A stretch of DNA of 48,364 nucleotides, from the NCBI GenBank assembly GCA_003833135.1, contig QZLH01000727.1, forward strand, positions 16,635-64,998. The letters run 5' to 3'. Position 1 is the first letter of the stretch. Each line of letters starts with the position of its first letter. The DNA comes from Oehlia diaphana. Taxonomy: Eukaryota > Glomeromycota > Glomeromycetes > Glomerales > Glomeraceae. Positions 23,701 to 35,099 of this stretch are shown piece by piece. The notes below the pieces were generated by a model, which searched no databases, was not told where the DNA came from, and was given only the letters and a program-made list of their open reading frames with translations. The position numbers and the translations under genes are program-made.

Positions 23701-25285
23701 TATTTGTTTATTCTTAGTATTAGTTATTTTTAGTTATTTTTAGTTATTTAGTGATTAGATAACAAACGGAAGCTTAGCGATAGAAAGGTGGCTGAATATA
23801 GGTGGCTGTATAGACAAATGTGCCCAGATCGCCACAATTGGCCGGAAGGAACGGCGATTCTGTTCGAAAAGACAGAATTGTACCAAAATTTTAATATTAT
23901 AAAAAGGACCGTTAGTTATGACAGTTCTAAGTTCAGTTCAGTCAGAATTAGTATTAGTTTTATTATCAACCGATAATATACGGATATTACAGAGCGCCGA
24001 TAGAGGCAGTAATATCGTATCTTGTTTACAGCAAAATACGGGACACTTGAGAAATTTGATTGTCGAGCCGGGTTACTCGGTAGTAGGTTATTTATTAGAA
24101 AAGTATATATAAATAACACGTGACATGAGTATAATAGTAGTATATCAGATTATATAATAACCTACTGCCGAGTCTCAAGTGTCCCGTATATTTTGAATTT
24201 TGCTGTAATTGTTAATAAATCACCGATCTGTTTCCGTATTGTTCATATACATTATATATGGTTCTTTTTCATTGTTTATTATTGTTTATTATCGTTTAAT
24301 ATTGTTCATCATCATCATTTATTATCATCTGTTAGTTTTTTTCATATACATCGCATAACTAATCGTTTTATACACACACCACCCAATGTACCTTTAATTT
24401 ATCCCATCACTTATTATCGTCTACAATCGTTTATTGTCATTTACCCGCATATACTTTTACCTTATCGTTAGTCATATATCGCTATATTACCTTATCCTTT
24501 ATTAACCGATCCTTATATTTCTTTCTGTTACTACCTACCGAACGACAGAAACCGGTGGTAACACGATCGTTAACCCATGCAATATTCCTTCCTTCGTTTA
24601 CCCCTGCTTTTTTCTTTTCTGATTCTATCACTGCATATAGTATCCCCTGCGTACCCCATTTTATAAGTCCTGGATATTTTACTGATGCAAAAATTTTACT
24701 CTCAATTAATACCTCTCCTTAACTCTGGTAACTTAAGCTTAATATGCAGTAAATACGGTATCTCACAAAATACTTGGTATTGAACCAGGCTTTTTGTATA
24801 AGACCTCACTTTTTTATACGACATCACGTCTGATAATATCGACAATCAAAATAATTTCGTTTTCCCGATATCTGTTTTCATTTTTAACGGTACGTTTTCC
24901 TTTTATGTCCTTATGTTCTTCGGTTCCGCAGCAAAAGGTACGATTCCTTCTTATTTCTTTTTTTTTTGTTTCTTCAGTTTTGCGACGAAGGTACATTTTT
25001 TTTTTATTCTTTATTTTGTTTTATTATTTACCCTTTGTTTCTAATTTTCTTTTTTCTTTGAAGTCTTTAAGTTCTTCCAGTTTGTGAACGCACTTTTTTC
25101 TTTTTATCCATTTCTTTATGGGCTTTGCCTTGATCTTTTCTTGATCTTGTAAATTTCGTCCTTGATTTTCATCCCCTTTCTTTATTTTCATTCCTTCTTC
25201 ATCCCCATTTTTCATCATCTCTTATTTTTGTTAATTGGGTAATAAAAAATATAGATTTCGCTTCGGACTCATACCGGTTTCCGTT
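23700..25285. mobile_element. Insertion splitting F-box copy R4, possibly LTR-like
   Basis: Elsewhere in the window the upstream block runs directly into the F-box ATG; here about 1.58 kb of unrelated sequence lies between them. It contains a TATA-like ATTATAAAAAGG at about 23897-23908 followed by an initiator-like TTCAGTTCAGTCAG, a long hairpin (24025-24215), and a pyrimidine-rich 3' part (24880-25220) that encodes only Lys/Glu-rich frames on the minus strand. A solo LTR or non-autonomous element is possible. I could not fix its ends or a target duplication. Confidence 0.45.
24025..24215. repeat. Long imperfect hairpin
   Basis: TACGGGACACTTGAG at 24037-24051 pairs perfectly with 24174-24188. 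ACTCGGTAGTAGGTTATT at 24075-24092 pairs with 24156-24173 with one mismatch. ACAGCAAAA outside the arms also pairs with TTTTGCTGT. The left arm carries about 23 extra bases, so the stem has a large bulge. The loop is about 63 bases. Confidence 0.8.
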
Positions 25286-25293
25286 TCCTAGTT

Positions 25294-25745
25294 AATATAT
25301 TAATGAACTTTTTAGAAAATATTTTATTACATCTCGAAGATGATTTATATTAGCTTTGTTCATTTCTATTGGTTAATCGATATTGGTGTCATCGGTGTCG
25401 ACATACAATTCCATTATTATGGAATCAACCTTTTGTCTCAGTTAAAGAAACATCAACACATAAAATTATTAAAACTTATCATGTTTACCTAAAGAAATAA
25501 AAAAAAAAAAAAAAGATTTAGAATAGGAAAATTACCAAATTATGAAAACCATTATTTGATTATCCAATAGTATTTAAATTTTATCGAGCACTTAAGAAAA
25601 TATTTTTAACGAGTACTACAACACCACAATATTTTTATTCAAATAAATCAAAAAATAAATTTAGTAATATATTAAGAAAACAGATTAAGCTAATAATAAA
25701 ATAAATAGTTTAATGCAATTTTAAAACACGCGAATTCTTTTTCGA
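25294..25745 (+). pseudogene. F-box gene relic R4
   Basis: Starts at the same ATG as the intact gene (MNFLENILLHLEDDLY in the first codons), then carries stops, a CATCGGTGTCGAC-type short duplication near 25390, and deletions. It follows the intact gene to about codon 170 and then diverges at the common truncation point. Bases 25515-25618 recur exactly beside the assembly gap at 31601-31704. Confidence 0.8.
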
Positions 25746-26955
25746 TTGTTTTAATAATTAACTAACTAATTATCAAATATATAATCAAACTTTTTTGATA
25801 ATAACACGATATAGCGGATCTTCAGCGTAGTTCGGATTTTTAGTATATGAAAAAAACTTCTTTAAACCAAACTTAATTAACTATATTCCGTACAATATTT
25901 ATTTAACGAAATGTGAAAATAAATTTTTTATAACGGTGTTTTTTATATCGTATTTTTCTGAATATATCATAGAATTTTTGCGATTAAATAATCTTACTAT
26001 AAAGGCATGAAATATTTTTATTAATTAAAAACGTTCGGTAGTTAGTACATAGTATATAAACAATATTGTATATTATATAAAACACACTCTACTTACTTGT
26101 CTCATGGATTAGTATTTCTCAATGTAATAGTCATACATTATAAAGTTGATGTGTTCATGGTAATACAATTGAATAAAATTATCATTATTATCATTTATCA
26201 GTAATTAGAAATTCAAAGTGGCCTAATTTTCGTTAAATCAAATATAATAAAGGCATAATTATAGAATTTAAATACAGTATCATAATTTGTATCAATCGAA
26301 TATTCGGTATACATAATGAAAATGTTATTGTGGATTAATACCGATTATTCGCTATGATATACCAAATACCCAATCAATCTTTGATAAACCAGATCTTCGA
26401 TAAACCGGATCTTTTGATATATCGGAGTTGGATCTGGAACGGATTACTATAGTACAATAATAAATTTATTTTCGATATATAGAAGCGGATGAGCCCGGTT
26501 TATCGAGACTGCCTGTATACTTCTTTATAACGTTACCAAAACTTTCTATTACGAAGGCCAACGCTGAATTCGTTATATCGAGGGCATACTATAAAATGGC
26601 GTCCCGTTTTATTATTATACACCTGATTTTGCATTGATTGGTCATATGCGAATATTTAAACTTGATAGCCGTCAGTTCCGTGTAATTGAATAATAATAGT
26701 GGTCCATCTCCTGATAAAAAAAAAGTGAGTTTCTAATAATATTAAAATCACATTAAATTTGCTAATTTACACTGCGGATCGATAATATCTTAATTATGCA
26801 ATAAATTTGTTACGCTTCGTGTAAGACTCCAAGACGCCAAAATATTTTATTTATAGTATTTATTTATGTATAATAGATAAAAATTCAAGACGAAAATATA
26901 TTTAGATGTATACAAAAAATCTTTAAATACAAAAAATGATTTTAAAAAATTAATT
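25746..26955. repeat. Shared downstream block of the F-box relics
   Basis: Aligns with 5703-6480, 7517-7965 and 17283-18050. Landmarks are TCTTCAGCGTAGTTCGGATT near 25818, CTATAAAGGCATGAAATA, CGAATATTCGGTATACATAA and GAATTCGTTATATCGAGGG near 26570. The interval from about 25785 to 26590 has TIR-like ends and may be an old DNA transposon or MITE carried in every relic. It leads into the 3' end of channel copy 2. Confidence 0.65.
26371..26520. mobile_element. Small insertion with GATAAACC inverted ends
   Basis: R1 and R3 lack this segment, so it is inserted in R4 only. Its left end has GATAAACC twice (near 26382 and 26399) and its right end has GGTTTATC near 26498, in inverted orientation. That is reminiscent of pogo/mariner-type terminal repeats. 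No coding content. Confidence 0.5.
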
Positions 26956-29900
26956 CTAATCTTTAATAGCATCTTCGATGCTAAGTAGCTTTAAAATTTT
27001 ATCAGACGAATCATCCTTTTTCCATTCACCATTTTTAATTGTTTCCTTAATGTATTTCCGAGCTTTTTTAATATCTACTTTATAAGAACTAAAAAAAGTT
27101 ATTATTAATCAGTATTCTTTTTTATTTTTTTAAAAAAAAGATAAATAAATAAATACTTACATTACTTCAGGAAACCAAGTTCTCCAACGTCTTTGATGAG
27201 GTAATAAATAAAAAAGTTCAATTTCTGCTATAACTTCTGCTTTTTGTACTAAATACGAGGCCCTATCATTATCCTCTCCAATCGCTATATTAAGGAGACC
27301 AATAAATAAATTCATTAAATATATAACAATTAAGAATGAAAATACTATCATCAAAAGAAATAATATTGTATTTTCAGTTAATGGTTTTGGTGACCAAGGT
27401 GATAATGAATTTTGATTTCCTAAAATTCAGGTTTAAGTTAGTATAAGTTACATTTATGATAAATATTAATTAATGTTAACGGGTTACCTGTTAAAAATAA
27501 ATATGTCGCAAGAAGAGACGTGGGATATGAATAAAATAAATTGGTATTTTCACTAGGAACTTGAATAAGAGTTTCTTTTAAGATATTTCCATTTTCATCA
27601 ACTTGATTATAAGTATTAGAAAGAGTCCAAGGATTATTTGGATCATTTGGATTTTGTGCACTTAATGAATCTAAAAGATCTTGAGGATGTAAAAGTAAAA
27701 AAAAAGCATGTGCAAAGCTTGCAATAATAATTGCTAATACTACTAAAAAAGAAAATACACGTTTAGCCACTCCAAACATTATTGCAAAATAAACTCCGAA
27801 ATATTCAAATATTCTAAAGAAAAGTAAAAATTTTAAATCTAATAATAAACATGAAACTGATAATGCCCAGTCTGGTATGTCATCATATTTAATCCAATAA
27901 ATTGATGCAATAGTAGCAGAAAGGTACGCACTTAAATCTGGGTTTTTTAAAAAAAGTTAGTTTAAGCTTAATAAATTTGAACTAATTGTAAGATACTCTT
28001 ACCAAATAAGTTCCATATACTTAAAACATAATTTTTTGGACTCCAGATAAATTGTCTTAATTCAAACAAGAGATGATAAAATCCAAAAGCAATTGTAGTT
28101 TGATATAGCTTAATACGAATTTCTTGAGTTAAATAATTTGTAGGATAAGAAGCAATTGTAAAACACACAAGAAAAACCATAAATAATAACCAAATAATAA
28201 AATAATATATCCTTCCAAATATTTCCCATTTAAAATTAATAATTGCTTCACCATTCCAATTTGTATAAAATTCCTTTACACAAGTATCAGTAAAAACACA
28301 TGATTGAGGATAAAATATTTCCTTCCAGAAACTATATTTTAAAGAATAACGAGAATAATTTATATAGGGTACGATAAGAACAATTTGTTGTTTGTGTAGT
28401 CGCTCATAGTTTAAAATTTTTGAAAAAGTATACTTATGTAATCTATTCAGTATTCTAGGAATTTCTAACAGAATTTTAGGAATTTCTCTTCGATTTACAA
28501 TTAAATAAATAATTATATATGTAATTGTAAATGGTAAAAGTAAAATAAAAATAGTCAAATATAAAATGAAAATAGTCAAATACAAAATAAAAATAAACAT
28601 GTCTACAATAATACGAATAATACGTCTAATATATTTAAAAATATCTACTTTACGAATTTCTACTTCTTGACTAAAAGCACTAAAATGTGAATGATACTTA
28701 TTCCCAATTCCTTCGTTAAAAGGGTCTAAAATCATAAACATTTCAGAATTAAATTTTGTTATGTAATCAGGATACTTTTTGTATAAATCATTCATTGATG
28801 ATGTTATAATATTCAGAAATCTTAGATTTCTGTTTGGATCATCTTTAACAAGTTTTGTGCATTTATTAAAAATATCTTCTATATAACGAGTTAATTTTGG
28901 ATCAGACGACTCTATTAAAATTGGTAATAAAGTTGGTCCATATTTTGCAAGACATCTTTCGTCTTTAATGATACTAACGATACTTTCTGATAATTGTGTG
29001 AAAAGTTTTTTACCATTATCATCATCTTTATCGAGGTTTGTTATATCTATTGCATCCATCATCGGTAATATAGGTCCAGAAAAATCTATTTGTCCTTTCC
29101 TTTTGTTAATAAAGTATTGAGTTTTAATACGTTTGTTATAGATATCATACTCGTATATTATTATAGATTCACCATTATAATAATTTTTAGATCGTAATGC
29201 TAACGCATTATTATTAAGAATTTTCCAGTTCAACATCCAAAACATGATACCTAAATCTTTTGAACACAGAAATTCTTCTTTATTCAGTTCTTCTCCATCT
29301 GAATAAACTGAGAGTTTATCGAGTTTGATGATTTTATTAATTTTATCGGGTTTATCGTTTTTCAGTTCTATTCTCCATTTATATTTTTGATTATTAAAGT
29401 TTATATCTTTAATTACAATATTTTTCTTTTGACATTCATCCATATTATTACTAGATTCAGAAAGTAAAGATCTAATATTTTCCATTTCAGGGAAAGCTAA
29501 AGTATCATTATAGTAAAAAGGTTGACTCAAGTAATCATTCCAACCAACTAAATCATCATCATCATCATCCTTATAAGATTCAAAAAATTCATGTAAATTT
29601 AAATTAATATATGAAAATTTTCCATTGATTAATCCAAATGCTTCCTTTGATTCTGAATTATATTTATAAAGGATAAACTTATTTTTGGAGTTATTCTCGG
29701 AGTCTTCATCATTAAAAATCTTTGATGCATCTATGGGCTGTTGTTTATTTATATCAGTTATATTATACAAGATTATATCCTGTTTTTCGTCTTTTTTAGG
29801 TATATTAAAGGCCAAAAGATAAACATTATTTTGTACTTTGCACAATTCTAATTTCATATCAGAATTTTTTAATTGAATATTTAGAATTGGAAAATGTACA

Positions 29901-30668
29901 TTTTTTAAAAAAATTGCAATTTCACCATAATATTTTATCCCGATTAAACTTTCTTTATGTATTACTGTAAGTTCCTTGTCATACTGAGAAATCTCGGTCG
30001 TAAACTCAAGTGAATAACTAAAGTTAAATTGAAATGTTTTCAAGTCCCAATGAAATAAATAATTTGGAGAAATAATCCATATATTATCATTTTCAATAAA
30101 CACATCATTTATTACTTCATTTGGTGATAGTTCATGAGATGATACTAAACTTAGCTCATTACTCATATTATAATACTTAGAATGATAAATTAATATTTCA
30201 CATATATTGGATAGTATAAGATCATCATTTTTTTTGAAACTAATCCTAGAATAACATCGCACATCAATAAGTTTAATTTGCTGACATTTGAAAGACTTTC
30301 ATTTTAATATCTTCAATATAACAAACAATTTTACTATTATTTACTTTAATATCAGAAATATACTTTGATTCTTCTGGTAAATTATAAACACTTGCTTCGG
30401 GATCTAGGATCAGGTTAGAGTCTTTTACAATCCATCCTTCAATTGATTTATCATCTTCGCTATATGTGATGACATATTTACCGTTAGGAGATAAAGATAC
30501 TAAAGATACTTGTTTTCCATTGTGCGCGTTGTTCGAGTCGCGTGGCACAATTTCATTATCAGCGTCATCTTTATCACGTTTTTCATCTATTTGATGCGTA
30601 TCGCGTGGGTTGTCGACGTCATCTTTATCATATTTTTCATTTTCTATTTGAATTATTTCATCACCCAT
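26956..30668 (-). pseudogene. Propeller-like plus ion-transport channel protein, copy 2, one frameshift
   Basis: Four exons at the same positions as copy 1: 28003-30668, 27488-27937, 27161-27419 and 26956-27088 (introns 65, 68 and 72). Exons 2 and 3 have the same lengths as in copy 1 (450 and 259). It begins MGDEIIQI with an Asp-rich lead (DKDD repeats) before the SLSPNGKYVITYSEDDK strand. The membrane part repeats copy 1: RRIIRIIVDMFIFILYL, YYFIIWLLFMVFLVCFTIA, FGVAKRVFSFLVVLA, the pore-like LLATYLFLTGNQNS and VFSFLIVIYLMNLFIGLL. At about 30281-30283 an 11-base loss relative to copy 1 shifts the frame (FQMSAN then stop); the frame is recovered as QIKLIDVRCYSRISFKK. An intron hiding this is unlikely because it would remove conserved residues. 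Confidence 0.85.
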
Positions 30669-31544
30669 GAAGAATTTTTTTTTTTTTTTAAGCAGTTTGT
30701 TAGAAACAAACGTTGAAAAATCTCAAGAATAAATAAAAAAAATGATATGCAAAATTCTTATTCAGATTTTTACCGATGCATTCGCAAAACTTATTCAAAT
30801 TACTAATTTTGATAGGTATAATGAATAGTTAACCGGTTTCTTACATTTTCTTACAATGACCAAAGCGGAAATACCGCTTTTTTTTTCATTGTCTAGACTT
30901 TATTTGGATTAGAGTTTATTCGGCTTACATGACACCCAAAAAAAGGAAAAAATTGAACACGAAATACTTATGAAATCACGTGAAATTTTTTTTAAAAAAT
31001 TCAACCTAATTAAGAAAATTAAAAAAAAAAAAAAAATCAATCAAAAAAATTTCGATAAATTCATTTAACAAGATTTTTTTTTTTCTTACAAGTGTAACAA
31101 GATTACGCCACAAATGAGAGATCGTATCGCAATATTACCGTAAATATCATTTTTATAAACGGAGTTATTTAATAAAAGAGAATTTTTTATTTATACGAAA
31201 AGAGTATATTACAAATGTAAAAAATGTTTCGCAAAATGCATCGATGATGATGAACTTGACCAAAATATGATTTTATGCAATGTTATGAATGAAAAAGAAG
31301 TAAACAATTAATTTAAATGAATGGGCTTTTTTTTTATAATGAAGTAATTGTATAACTAATAGTATATATTTTTGAAAAAAGAAGTATTGTTTTACCAAAA
31401 AAAATTTTTATAAATAAATTTTTTTTTATTAGAAACAATGCATTTTTTAGTTCTCCATATATTGTTCCATTGTATATTCCGCATATGTACAGTAAATAAA
31501 TCGAAAAAAAAATTTATATAAATAAAAATTTTTATCTGCAAACG

Positions 31545-31598
<54 letters not shown>

Positions 31599-31600
31599 AA
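30669..31600. promoter_or_regulatory. Divergent spacer of channel copy 2 and the F-box gene
   Basis: Homologous to 22713-23690, 16100-16790 and parts of 5140-5560. It holds a short form of the minisatellite, a conserved CTTACAAGTGTAAC segment near 31085, and GAAAAGAGTATATTACAAATG near 31197. From 31548 it is poly-T then poly-A, where the assembly becomes doubtful. Confidence 0.5.
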
Positions 31601-31704
31601 GATTTAGAATAGGAAAATTACCAAATTATGAAAACCATTATTTGATTATCCAATAGTATTTAAATTTTATCGAGCACTTAAGAAAATATTTTTAACGAGT
31701 ACTA
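31601..31704 (+). repeat. Exact copy of F-box relic R4 segment at the gap edge
   Basis: These 104 bases, plus the poly-A before them, are identical to 25515-25618. The sequence belongs to the middle of an F-box relic, yet sits here upstream of the intact gene's ATG, which no other unit shows. Confidence 0.9.
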
Positions 31705-32069
31705 NNNNNNNNNNNNNNNNNNNNNNNNNNNNNNNNNNNNNNNNNNNNNNNNNNNNNNNNNNNNNNNNNNNNNNNNNNNNNNNNNNNNNNNNNNNNNNNN
31801 NNNNNNNNNNNNNNNNNNNNNNNNNNNNNNNNNNNNNNNNNNNNNNNNNNNNNNNNNNNNNNNNNNNNNNNNNNNNNNNNNNNNNNNNNNNNNNNNNNNN
31901 NNNNNNNNNNNNNNNNNNNNNNNNNNNNNNNNNNNNNNNNNNNNNNNNNNNNNNNNNNNNNNNNNNNNNNNNNNNNNNNNNNNNNNNNNNNNNNNNNNNN
32001 NNNNNNNNNNNNNNNNNNNNNNNNNNNNNNNNNNNNNNNNNNNNNNNNNNNNNNNNNNNNNNNNNNNNN
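31705..32069. other. Assembly gap (365 N)
   Basis: Run of undetermined bases. The length may be an estimate. Translations through it are meaningless. Confidence 0.99.
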
Positions 32070-32178
32070 AGATCCCAACTCACTTTTTGTTTATTTATTT
32101 TATTATAATCTCTTATTTTGGTCATTCTTTCCAAATCTTTAAATAACTTTTTTTTTCTTGTTTACTCATTATTTATTT

Positions 32179-32187
<9 letters not shown>
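32070..32187. repeat. Exact copy of 35578-35695 at the gap edge
   Basis: The 118 bases after the gap are identical to 35578-35695, which lie 3.5 kb downstream in the spacer before the pseudokinase gene. They are followed by about 40 more T before the sequence resumes the expected F-box upstream block at about 32229. Confidence 0.9.
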
Positions 32188-32230
<43 letters not shown>

Positions 32231-32351
32231 TTAAAAAAAAAAAAATCATATTAAATTCATATTATTAAAAAAAATCGTATATTATATATTATTAACAGTT
32301 ATATATTATATTATAATTGTCATACAACATATTTCCATTTATTTATATTTA

Positions 32352-34091
32352 ATGAACTTTTTAGAAAATATTTTATTACATCTCGAAGATGATTTATATT
32401 CACTTTATTCATGTTTATTGGTTAATCGATATTGGTGTCGACATACAATTCCATTATTATGGAGTCAACCATTTGAATTAGTTGATGAAATATCAACACA
32501 TAAAATCATAAGAACTTATATATCATGTTTACCAAAAGAAAGTAAAAAAAGATTTAGAATAGGAGGAATCAAATTACCAAAATATGAAAAAACATTATTT
32601 GATTATCCAATATTTTTAAAAAAATTCAATACACAAAAATTTTGTCGAGCACTTAATAAAACATTTTTAACAAGTACAACAACACCACAATATTTTTATT
32701 CAAATAAATCAAAAAATAAATTTAATAATATATTAAGAAAACAGATAAAATTATTTAAAGGATTTTATATTATTTATCCTAAAAATAATTTTGATAAATC
32801 TATAAATAAATGTTTTAAACCAATATTAAAACAATATTATTCAACATATCCAAATCCTTATTTAGCAAAAGAAATATTTTATTTATTATTTAATCAATAT
32901 GTTACATTTAAAAATTTAATAATTAATACTTGTTTAGATAATAGATATAAAATGAATATTGAATTACATTTATTTATACAAAGAAATCCAAATTCATTAA
33001 AAAATCTTTCAACTTTTGAACTTGATTTCGTTAAAAAATTAAGTTATAATAGAGATTGGAAAATAGAAGATTTTTTATTAACGGAACTTTTAAATAAAAT
33101 GTCAGAGATCGCTATTAATTTAAAAAAGATTAGAATAGAAGTTCCAAGAGATTTTAGAGAACCATGGGAAGAAAGATGTTTAACGACAAGATTTCATCAA
33201 AGTTTATGTAAATTAATTGAATCACAAACGAAATTGAAAATATTTATATCAAATTATTATTGGGATCAATCAGAAATTTGTTTATATGAATCATTAACAA
33301 GTCAATCAAATACTTTAACACATTTAACTTTAATGGAATTAACTCATTCGGATCATCATTTTAGAAGAGGTTTATCATTATGGAAAAATTTAGAAACTTT
33401 GGAATTATTGGGAGGATCGGATTTTCTTACACCTTCTGATATAGAATTAGATCAATTATCTATAAAAAATTTATTTATTGGACAAAATTATGAACCTGAT
33501 CCATTAATTTCAAAAATTCTTAAATCTTCAAATATTAATTTAAATAAATTAATATTAGATGGTAGTTCAAATTCTATAATATTTGAATCAATTATAAAAT
33601 ATTGTCCACAAATTACTCATTTATCAATATCAATATCATTAGATAATTATAATTATATTATTTCATTATTATCAAATCTTTTTACAAAATTATATCAATT
33701 AAAATATTTAAAATTATCAAGTAGGGAAATCAATAAAAAATCTATAATATTTGAATCATTATTTAATATATCAAAATCTTTCCCTTTATCATTACAACAT
33801 TTAGTATTAGAATTTAATATGTATTATTTAAATTTAGATTATTTTTTAAAACAATGTCATCATTTAATTAATCTAGATATAATTTATAATAATAATATTA
33901 TTCAAGAAGAATTATTTTTAACTTTAATGCAATATAAAAAAGATAATATTAATTGTCAAAAGATTAGATTTTTTAGTTCTTTAGATTATCCTTATAATTT
34001 AGATTTGGATTTTTTAGATGATGTATCTGATTATATTACTTTTGTAAAAGAACAAAAAGAAAATTCTAATTTTAATAATAATCTTTGGTAA
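32352..34091 (+). CDS. F-box/leucine-rich-repeat protein, 579 aa
   Basis: Single exon. Residues 1-40 (HLEDDLYSLYSCLLVNRYWC, then PLLW) have the F-box pattern that binds Skp1. From about residue 300 on, irregular leucine-rich repeats follow (LTHLTLMEL, LETLELLG, ITHLSISI, LKYLKLSS, LQHLVLEF), expected to recruit a substrate for ubiquitination by an SCF complex. The target is unknown. The F-box starts almost at the first Met, as in other proteins of this expanded fungal family. It is the only complete copy in the window; four relics (R1-R4) keep only about its first 170 codons. It is divergent from channel copy 2. Codons are extremely AT-rich. The immediate 5' flank passes through a dubious assembly gap. 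Confidence 0.85.
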   Translation: MNFLENILLHLEDDLYSLYSCLLVNRYWCRHTIPLLWSQPFELVDEISTHKIIRTYISCLPKESKKRFRIGGIKLPKYEKTLFDYPIFLKKFNTQKFCRALNKTFLTSTTTPQYFYSNKSKNKFNNILRKQIKLFKGFYIIYPKNNFDKSINKCFKPILKQYYSTYPNPYLAKEIFYLLFNQYVTFKNLIINTCLDNRYKMNIELHLFIQRNPNSLKNLSTFELDFVKKLSYNRDWKIEDFLLTELLNKMSEIAINLKKIRIEVPRDFREPWEERCLTTRFHQSLCKLIESQTKLKIFISNYYWDQSEICLYESLTSQSNTLTHLTLMELTHSDHHFRRGLSLWKNLETLELLGGSDFLTPSDIELDQLSIKNLFIGQNYEPDPLISKILKSSNINLNKLILDGSSNSIIFESIIKYCPQITHLSISISLDNYNYIISLLSNLFTKLYQLKYLKLSSREINKKSIIFESLFNISKSFPLSLQHLVLEFNMYYLNLDYFLKQCHHLINLDIIYNNNIIQEELFLTLMQYKKDNINCQKIRFFSSLDYPYNLDLDFLDDVSDYITFVKEQKENSNFNNNLW

Positions 34092-34520
34092 AAGTTGACC
34101 GCAGTAAATTTATTTGGTGGCGTAGTAATCAAGGAGGGAATTGGTAAATTTATTGGTGGCGTCACAAAAATTACAATAAAAAAATAAAAAAAAAAATTTA
34201 AAAAAAAAAAATATAAAAAATAAAAAAATAAAAAAAAAAATAAAACAAATTTCGAAAGAATATTCTAATTTTAAATTGAAACTGCATTAAAATTTATTTG
34301 TGGCTATCGTATAATAATAATAACAACAAATATTAGATACAACCGGGAACACATACAGTATGCATCGAACGGATACGCTCATATGCAGGAAAGAACTTAA
34401 TAATAACTTATGTATCAAATTTACACCGTCAACAAAAAGCGCCCCCTTAAAATTCAGAGAATTTCTTTTAAAAAGGAATTTTTTTTCATATTTATTTTCT
34501 AACTTCTTTTCATTCACAAA

Positions 34521-35099
34521 ATGACTAAATTTGTGATTTTATTCTTTACCATTTTCTTAATTTTCAATAACGTTATCGTCAGTTCGACTCCAATAATAAA
34601 AAGACATGGACCATTCCTTTCTTGTGAGGGAATTTATCCCAATAAAATTGATAATTTTTTAGTTAGTCCAGACAAATTAGCTAATGGACAACAAGTATTC
34701 GTAAAGTTTACAGGATTTCGTACCGTACCAATTAATACCGGAGCTACTTGTGAAATTGTGATTCAAAGAGATGATGGACTTTCCATACTTCAATCTAATA
34801 TAGATTTATGTGGTAATTCCGTTGGAATAAATTGTCCTTTAGGACCAGGAGACAGTCAGATCAATATGTCATTTCCTATGCCTCTTAACGGTCCAACAAC
34901 TGCAACAACTGCTAATCAAACGGCCACTACGATTCATAAATATTCGATGGCTTTTTCAAGTAAGTAAAATGATTAAAAATGCTTTAAAAAAATGGTTAAA
35001 ATGATTAAAATGGTTTAAATATCATGTTTTTTTTTTTTAGTTAAAAATGCGGACCAGAGTTACCTTTCTTGTGTACTTGGTTTTGTTGATATGGCCTAA
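34521..35099 (+). CDS. Secreted ML-domain (Npc2/MD-2-like) lipid-binding protein, 165 aa
   Basis: Exons 34521-34959 and 35041-35099 with an 81-base GTAAGT..TAG intron (phase 1). Residues 1-22 are a hydrophobic signal peptide (FVILFFTIFLIFNNVIVSS). The mature part shows ML-domain hallmarks: an early Cys (LSCEGIYP), G-rich strands (KLANGQQVFVKFTG), CEIVIQRD, a DLCG, a CPLGPG and, after the intron, LSCVLGFVDM. These cysteines are likely disulfide-paired. Family members bind sterols or phospholipids in a beta-sandwich pocket. The reading that ignores the intron would end at 34967 and lose the last Cys. The protein is likely secreted or vacuolar; the ligand is unknown. Confidence 0.85.

Noticed and set aside
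31667..32134. Frames running through the N gap
   Set aside because: Made of undetermined bases.
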